From NCBI RefSeq assembly GCF_003569765.1, contig NZ_QXMG01000015.1:1-64000 (forward strand): DNA of 64,000 nt, in the 5' to 3' direction. Below, in pieces: positions 59,750 through 64,000 of this stretch; positions within the stretch are counted from its first letter, which is position 1; the number at the start of each line of letters is the position of its first letter. This DNA comes from Caldimonas tepidiphila (lineage in GTDB: Bacteria; Pseudomonadota; Gammaproteobacteria; Burkholderiales; Burkholderiaceae_C). A program made the translations under genes and the position numbers. The notes under the pieces are model-generated. The model did not search any database and was not told the origin of the DNA. It saw only the letters and a list, made by a program, of their open reading frames with translations.

Positions 59750-60052
59750 CTAGAACTTCTCGGCGCGGCTCGCCTGCACGTCGTGCCGGTACATCACCAG
59801 CCCGAAGTTCTCGCAGTACTTCGCGTCCACCATCTCCATGATGCGCCGGGCCACCGACTCCCGGCACAGGATCTCGATGCGCAGGTTCGACGACAGCAGC
59901 CAGCGCGCGTCGCGCACGCCGCGGTTGCCGCGCCCGCGCGCCTCGCACACGGTGTAGCCCTTGGCGCCGGCGGCGAGCAGCTCGGGTGCGAGCAGCGCCT
60001 CCAGCGCCTGCTCGCAGACGATCACCACCAGTTGGGTGGGTTCGGTGTTCAT
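59750..60052 (-). CDS. PII-like signalling protein (SbtB-like)
   Basis: A 100-residue ferredoxin-like-fold protein of the PII superfamily. KGYTVCEARGRGNRGVRDARWLLSSNLRIEILC has the strand-T-loop-strand layout with the GRG-x-x-G phrase, and the final VDAKYCENFGLVMYRHDVQASRAEKF replaces the usual PII C-terminus. SbtB proteins bind cAMP/AMP/ADP and control the SbtA bicarbonate transporter; here the gene begins four bases after the sbtA stop. The CGPEGC-like redox loop known from cyanobacterial SbtB is not visible. ATG 60052. Confidence 0.78.
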   Translation of the reverse strand: MNTEPTQLVVIVCEQALEALLAPELLAAGAKGYTVCEARGRGNRGVRDARWLLSSNLRIEILCRESVARRIMEMVDAKYCENFGLVMYRHDVQASRAEKF

Positions 60053-60056
60053 CGGT

Positions 60057-60992
60057 TCAGGCATAGAGGAACTTGGCCATCTGGTGGTAGAGCGGCACGC
60101 CCACCACCACGTTGAAGGGGAAGGTCACGCCGAGCGAGGCGCCGATCGACAGCGCCGGGTTGGCCTCGGGGACCGCGATGCGCATCGCCGCGGGTGCCGC
60201 GATGTAGGAGGCGCTGGCATAGAGCACCGCGAGCAGCGTCGCGCCGCCGAGCGACATGCCGAGCCACGAGCCGATCAGCACGCCGCCCACCGCCGAGACG
60301 ACCGGCAGCACGATGCCGAAGCCCACGAGGAAGGGGCCGGCGCGACGCAGGTCCTCGAAGCGCGAGGCGGTCAGCAGCCCCATGCCGAGCATGAAGAGCG
60401 ACAGCAGCCCCTTGAAGAGGTCGCCGTAGAACTTGGTCAGCGAGTTCGCGCCCTCGGCGCCCCAGATCCAGCCGATCAGCAGCGCGCCGACCAGCAGCAC
60501 GATCGCCTTGCCCGCGAGCACCTCGTGGCCGAGCACGCGCCAGCGCGTGTCGCCGCCGAGGCCCTTGGCGAGCAGGATGCCGATCATCAGCGCCGGGAAC
60601 TCGAGGAAGACGAGGAAGACCGACATGTAGCCCTCGTACTCGACGCCCACGCGCGCGAGGTAGGAGGTGCCGACTGCGAAGGTCACGACCGAGACGGAGC
60701 CGTAGTGCGCGGCGATCGAGGCGGCGTCGGGCCGCGCGAGCCGGCCGAAGCGGCGCAGCACGGGGAAGGCGACGAGCGGGGTGCCGGCGCTCATCAGCAC
60801 CGCGACGAGGATCGGCAGCGCGAGCTCGGCGGCCGAGGCATGCGAGAGCTCGATGCCGCCCTTGAGGCCGATGGCGATCAGCAGGTAGATGCTCAGCGTG
60901 TCCGACAGGCCGCCGGAGAGCTTGAGGTCGGAACGCAGGAAGCCGGCCGCAAGGCCGAGGATGAAGAAGCCGACGACCGGGTCGAGGCTCAC
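60057..60992 (-). CDS. Sodium-dependent bicarbonate transporter family permease (SbtA-like)
   Basis: A 311-residue membrane protein with about ten segments arranged as two halves. VGFFILGLAAGFLRSDLKLSGGLSDTLSIYLLIAIGLKGGIEL, AHYGSVSVVTFAVGTSYL and YASASYIAAPAAMRIAVPEANPALSIGASLGVTFPFNVVVGVPLYH are SbtA-family signatures, including the conserved S-A-S-Y-I-A-A-P binding region. SbtA imports bicarbonate with sodium. It is shorter than the 370-residue cyanobacterial form. The following SbtB-like gene supports the assignment. Confidence 0.87.
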   Translation of the reverse strand: MSLDPVVGFFILGLAAGFLRSDLKLSGGLSDTLSIYLLIAIGLKGGIELSHASAAELALPILVAVLMSAGTPLVAFPVLRRFGRLARPDAASIAAHYGSVSVVTFAVGTSYLARVGVEYEGYMSVFLVFLEFPALMIGILLAKGLGGDTRWRVLGHEVLAGKAIVLLVGALLIGWIWGAEGANSLTKFYGDLFKGLLSLFMLGMGLLTASRFEDLRRAGPFLVGFGIVLPVVSAVGGVLIGSWLGMSLGGATLLAVLYASASYIAAPAAMRIAVPEANPALSIGASLGVTFPFNVVVGVPLYHQMAKFLYA

Positions 60993-61054
60993 GATCTTTC
61001 TCCAGCAGGAAGGCGCCGCGCGGGTGGAGCGCGGCGCCGGTCAGGAAGTCGGGG

Positions 61055-61090
61055 GCGGGGCGGCGGCCGGGATCCCGGCTGCCGCCCCGC
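61055..61090. repeat. Near-perfect 36-base palindrome between dmsBC-like and sbtA-like genes
   Basis: GCGGGGCGGCGGCCGGGA is followed directly by its near-complement TCCCGGCTGCCGCCCCGC (one mismatch). There is no T tract. It would fold strongly in RNA read from the molybdoenzyme operon toward sbtA and could attenuate or delimit transcription. Confidence 0.6.
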
Positions 61091-61120
61091 TCCCCGGGGC
61101 CCGGGGGACGGGCCGTTCGC

Positions 61121-63034
61121 TCAGGCGCCGGTGAACACCCGCTTGGCCTGGGCCAGCTTCTCGCGCAGCGGCGTCTTCACGATCGTCTGCAGCAGCTCGC
61201 CGACCTTGAAGGGGTGGTGCCCTTCGTGGACCACACCCACCTGCGGCATGTCGGCCAGGCCCACCTTGCGGGCATGCTCGACGAAGCCGGGGTTGCGCCA
61301 GAAGAAGGCGCCGGGCATCGTGGTCGGCACGACCGCCGCGAAGAACAGCGCGCGGCCGAGGACCGACTGGCTCACCGCCAGAGCGGCCAGCAGCGGCAGC
61401 AGCACGAGGGCAGCGCCCGGGGCGGCGACCAGCGCCAGCGCCGTCACCAGCGCCGCGGCCAACAGCCCGTTGCGCAGGCCGTAGGAGCGGCCGAAGGTGG
61501 TGCTCTGGATGTAGAACGAGGCCGCACCTTCGCTCTTCTGGTCACGCAGGTCGCGGGCATGGGCCAGCACGGCGGCACCTTCGAGCGCCAGGCCGGCCGC
61601 GGCCACGGCGGCGAGGACGCGCACCAGCTCCGCCGAGGCCAAACCGAAGGGCAGCGCGATCAGCGCCGGCAGCAGCGCGCCGAGCGACAGGGCCGAGGCC
61701 ACGAAGCTCGCGTCGGTGTGCCAGTGGTTCCAGAACGGGCGCGCCTTGATCCGGTAGAGCTTGATCATGTAGAAGCCGCCCACCGCGATGCCGAGCCCGG
61801 CGACGGCCGCGCTCGCCTGCTGCAGCGTGCCGAGCAGCGCCGGGCCGCCCAGGCCGGGAACGAAGCGCTCGGCCGCTTCCAGCGCGAGGTAGCCGCCCAG
61901 TCCCGCGGTGAAGACCGTCACGCCGGCGATCTCACGGGAGACGGGCGAGTACTGCAGGTTGTAGTAGCCGCGGTAGAAGCGGTGCGGCCGGCCCAGGTGC
62001 ATGTTGAGCTTGAACATGCCGAAGACCAGCAGCGCCATCATCGCCACGAGGCTCGGCAGCCATGCCGCGCCGCGCTGGAACACCTGCAGCGGCTCGAGCA
62101 GCAGCGCGCCCGCGGTGAGCACCGCGAAGGCGCCGGCGGCGAGCTGCGCGGTGAGCGTGAAGGCGATGTGCGAGTTCTCGTGCGAGCCGAGCAATTTTTG
62201 AAGGTTCCACTGGCGCTCGAAGCCGTGCTTCGGGTCGAGCACCGGCTCGTAGCTGCCGTCCTCGTTCTTGCGATGGAACTTGATCGGCACACTGTCGGCG
62301 CGGTGCATGTCGCGCGGCAGCGTGCGCGTCTGCTGGAAGCGGGTGTTGGGGTGGGTGATCTCCGGCGACGGGAAACCCGGGATCTCGAGCTTGGCCTGGA
62401 CGCGGTCCTCCGGGATGCTCTCGACCACGCCGAAATCCAGCGCCTTGCCGACGCAGGCCGAGACGCAGGCGGGCTTGAGGCCGACCTCCAGCCGGTCCAC
62501 GCACATGTTGCACTTGCTGACCACGCCCTTGACCTGGTCGAGCTGCGGCGCGTTGTACGGGCAGACCCAGGTGCAGTAGCCGCAGCCGAAGCAGATGTCC
62601 GGGTTCTGCAGCACCGCGCCGTACTCGGCGTACTTGGTGTAGGCGCGGGTCGGGCAGCCCTTGAGGCAGACCGGGTCGTCGCAGTGGTTGCAGGCGAGGG
62701 AAATGTTCAGCCGCGCCACGTTCGGGAAGCTGCCGCCCTCCACGAAGCCCACCGAGCGGAAGGCCTGGTGCGCCGGGTTGTCGTTCTTCTCCGAGCAGGC
62801 CGTCTCGCAGGCGTGGCAGGCGATGCAGTTGTCGGCGTTGAAGAAGAAGCCGTGCTGCTTGTAGCGGTTGGGGTTGTCGCTGACGAAGTCGTCGCCGTTG
62901 ATCAGCAGGCTCTGGCCGCGCTGCGGATCGCCCTCGGGGACGGTCTCGATGCTCGTGCCCCACTGGTTGTGGCTCTTGCCCGGCTCGCCGCGCAGGCAGG
63001 CGTAGTCGGGCTCGTTTTCTCTGCGTTGGTACAT
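61121..63034 (-). CDS. Fused DmsB-DmsC-type iron-sulfur and membrane-anchor subunit
   Basis: A 637-residue fusion. The N-terminal part is a four-cluster ferredoxin subunit with Cys groups 70/73/76/80, 115/118/123/127, 148/151/154/158 and 175/178/190/194. From about residue 290 a DmsC/YnfH-type anchor of about eight membrane helices follows, opening with LGSHENSHIAFTLTAQLAAGAFAV and containing MFKLNMHLGRPHRFYRGYYNLQYSPVSREIAGV. It passes electrons between a molybdopterin subunit and the quinone pool. Separate subunits are usual in E. coli DmsABC. The catalytic subunit gene lies 30 bases upstream. Confidence 0.92.
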   Translation of the reverse strand: MYQRRENEPDYACLRGEPGKSHNQWGTSIETVPEGDPQRGQSLLINGDDFVSDNPNRYKQHGFFFNADNCIACHACETACSEKNDNPAHQAFRSVGFVEGGSFPNVARLNISLACNHCDDPVCLKGCPTRAYTKYAEYGAVLQNPDICFGCGYCTWVCPYNAPQLDQVKGVVSKCNMCVDRLEVGLKPACVSACVGKALDFGVVESIPEDRVQAKLEIPGFPSPEITHPNTRFQQTRTLPRDMHRADSVPIKFHRKNEDGSYEPVLDPKHGFERQWNLQKLLGSHENSHIAFTLTAQLAAGAFAVLTAGALLLEPLQVFQRGAAWLPSLVAMMALLVFGMFKLNMHLGRPHRFYRGYYNLQYSPVSREIAGVTVFTAGLGGYLALEAAERFVPGLGGPALLGTLQQASAAVAGLGIAVGGFYMIKLYRIKARPFWNHWHTDASFVASALSLGALLPALIALPFGLASAELVRVLAAVAAAGLALEGAAVLAHARDLRDQKSEGAASFYIQSTTFGRSYGLRNGLLAAALVTALALVAAPGAALVLLPLLAALAVSQSVLGRALFFAAVVPTTMPGAFFWRNPGFVEHARKVGLADMPQVGVVHEGHHPFKVGELLQTIVKTPLREKLAQAKRVFTGA

Positions 63035-63064
63035 GGTGTCGTGCTCCCGTCGGTTCTCGGGATC

Positions 63065-64000
63065 TCAGAACTGGCGCATTTCCATGCTGAGCATGGCGGC
63101 CTCGTGCTGGTTGGCGATCTTCTCGATTCGAACCCCGGACTGCTTGAAGGCGGGCTGCCGGGAATAGGGGTCGAGCAGGGCGATGGTCAGGCGGTTGGCG
63201 CAGTCGTGGAAATGGAAGGGCAGGAACACCATGTTGCGGCGCACCCGCTGCGTGAGCTGCGCCATCACCACCGCGTCGGAGCGGCGCGAGACCAGGCGGA
63301 TGTACTCGCCGCGCCGGATGCCCAGCTCCGCCGCCGTGTCGGGATTCATCTCGACGAAGGGGATGGGGCTGAACTTGTTGTTGTTGCCAACCTTGCCGGT
63401 CTTGGTGCGGGTGTGCCAGTGCTCGACCAGCCGCCCGGTGTTGAGCCAGAAGGGGTACTGCTCGTCGGGCCCCTCGTAGTTGACGGTGAAGGGCAGCGGG
63501 ATGAGCTTCGCGCGGCCGTCGGGGAAGCGGAAGGTCGCGTCCTCGGTATAGAGCCGCACGCCGCCGGTCGCGGGCGCCTCGCCCCGCGCCGCCTGCTCGG
63601 CGGTGTAGGGCCACTGCACGCCACGGTGCTTGTGGATCAGATCATGATCCATGCCGGTGATGTCGCACAGCCGGCCTTTGGAGAGCTCGCGCATCTCGAG
63701 GAAGATGTCCGCGGCGTTCTCCGGGAACTTCACCCGGCCGCCCTCGTTGAACTTCTCGGCCACGCGGTTGAAGATCCACAGGTCGGGCTGGGCCTCGCCC
63801 GGTGGCGTGGCCACGGGCGTCACGAGGTTGACGCGCCGCTCGGTGTTGGTCATCACGCCGTGCTTCTCGGCCCAGGTGCCTGCCGGCAGGTAGAGGTGCG
63901 CGTACTGGTTGCACTCGGTGTCCTGGTAGCAGTCCTGGACGCAGCAGAACTCGAGCTGCTCCATGGCCTTGCGCACGCGGGCGGTGTCGGGCAGCGAGCT
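63065..64000 (-). CDS. Molybdopterin oxidoreductase catalytic subunit, C-terminal part only
   Basis: The frame is open to the right edge; about 311 C-terminal residues are visible. CVQDCYQDTECNQYAHLYLPAGTWAEKHGVMTNTERRVNLV is the late part of domain III/IV of NarB/SoeA/PsrA-type enzymes, and the last 120 residues (FWLNTGRLVEHWHTRTKTGK, VEMNPDTAAELGIRRGEYIRLVSRR, VFLPFHFHDCANRLT) form the molydopterin-dinucleotide-binding domain. The N-terminal Fe-S and metal-ligand region lies outside, so the substrate (for example sulfite, sulfur compounds, nitrate-like) cannot be set. Adjacent to the fused DmsBC anchor. Confidence 0.85.
   Translation of the reverse strand, partial: SSLPDTARVRKAMEQLEFCCVQDCYQDTECNQYAHLYLPAGTWAEKHGVMTNTERRVNLVTPVATPPGEAQPDLWIFNRVAEKFNEGGRVKFPENAADIFLEMRELSKGRLCDITGMDHDLIHKHRGVQWPYTAEQAARGEAPATGGVRLYTEDATFRFPDGRAKLIPLPFTVNYEGPDEQYPFWLNTGRLVEHWHTRTKTGKVGNNNKFSPIPFVEMNPDTAAELGIRRGEYIRLVSRRSDAVVMAQLTQRVRRNMVFLPFHFHDCANRLTIALLDPYSRQPAFKQSGVRIEKIANQHEAAMLSMEMRQF

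Overview
This window looks like chromosomal DNA from a high-GC betaproteobacterium of the order Burkholderiales (Comamonadaceae/Sphaerotilaceae-like). The gene order leuS-lptE-holA, exbD-exbB-dapB-bamE divergent from fur, hprK-ptsN-hpf, and lptD-surA-ksgA is typical of that group. Third codon positions are almost always G or C. I cannot name the species. No rRNA, tRNA, CRISPR array or intact insertion sequence was seen.

Left end (1-4350): a lower-GC accessory segment. It holds the 3' part of a large primase/helicase-like replication protein, an intergenic two-step inverted repeat, two small unknown genes and a PEGA-like lipoprotein, then about 540 bases without a convincing gene. It looks like the edge of an integrated element that runs off the left of the window.

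4354-16300: moaC, an orphan TfpX/TfpZ pilin-accessory gene, a BepA-like M48 protease, a small holin-like membrane protein, a TerC-family transporter behind a yybP-ykoY manganese riboswitch, two small membrane proteins, and an iron-uptake operon (TonB receptor, PKHD-type hydroxylase, N-terminally short FMN oxidase) behind a Fur-box-like site. Then come an RHH protein, a DJ-1/PfpI protein and a SWIB protein with a histone H1-like tail.

16300-29100: dienelactone hydrolase, 2-hydroxychromene-2-carboxylate isomerase-like protein, uvrA, an ExaC/AcoD-type aldehyde dehydrogenase divergent from an AcoR-type sigma-54 activator, an M20 peptidase, an LCM-type methyltransferase, rsmE and amgK.

29200-46100: envelope genes lptD-surA followed directly by ksgA with no pdxA between them, a secreted ribonuclease with barstar, NADP-malic enzyme divergent from a DctB/FixJ-type two-component system with two stacked inverted repeats between them, the overlapping thiL-pgpA-pncC operon, an AGCS sodium:amino-acid symporter and a GhrA-like reductase.

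45000-56700: the conserved block holA-lptE-leuS-exbD-exbB-dapB-bamE, divergent fur, and hprK-ptsN-hpf without rpoN beside it; then aminopeptidase P.

56800-64000: a nitronate-monooxygenase-like flavoprotein, two overlapping lipoprotein genes (one FlgO-like), an SbtA-type bicarbonate permease with its own small PII-like protein (SbtB-like), and a molybdoenzyme module in which Fe-S subunit and membrane anchor are fused (DmsB-DmsC), downstream of a catalytic subunit gene cut by the right edge. The SbtAB pair beside this respiratory module, the riboswitch with a visible Shine-Dalgarno-sequestering helix, and the sigma-54/palindrome arrangement at the aldehyde dehydrogenase are the most noteworthy items.
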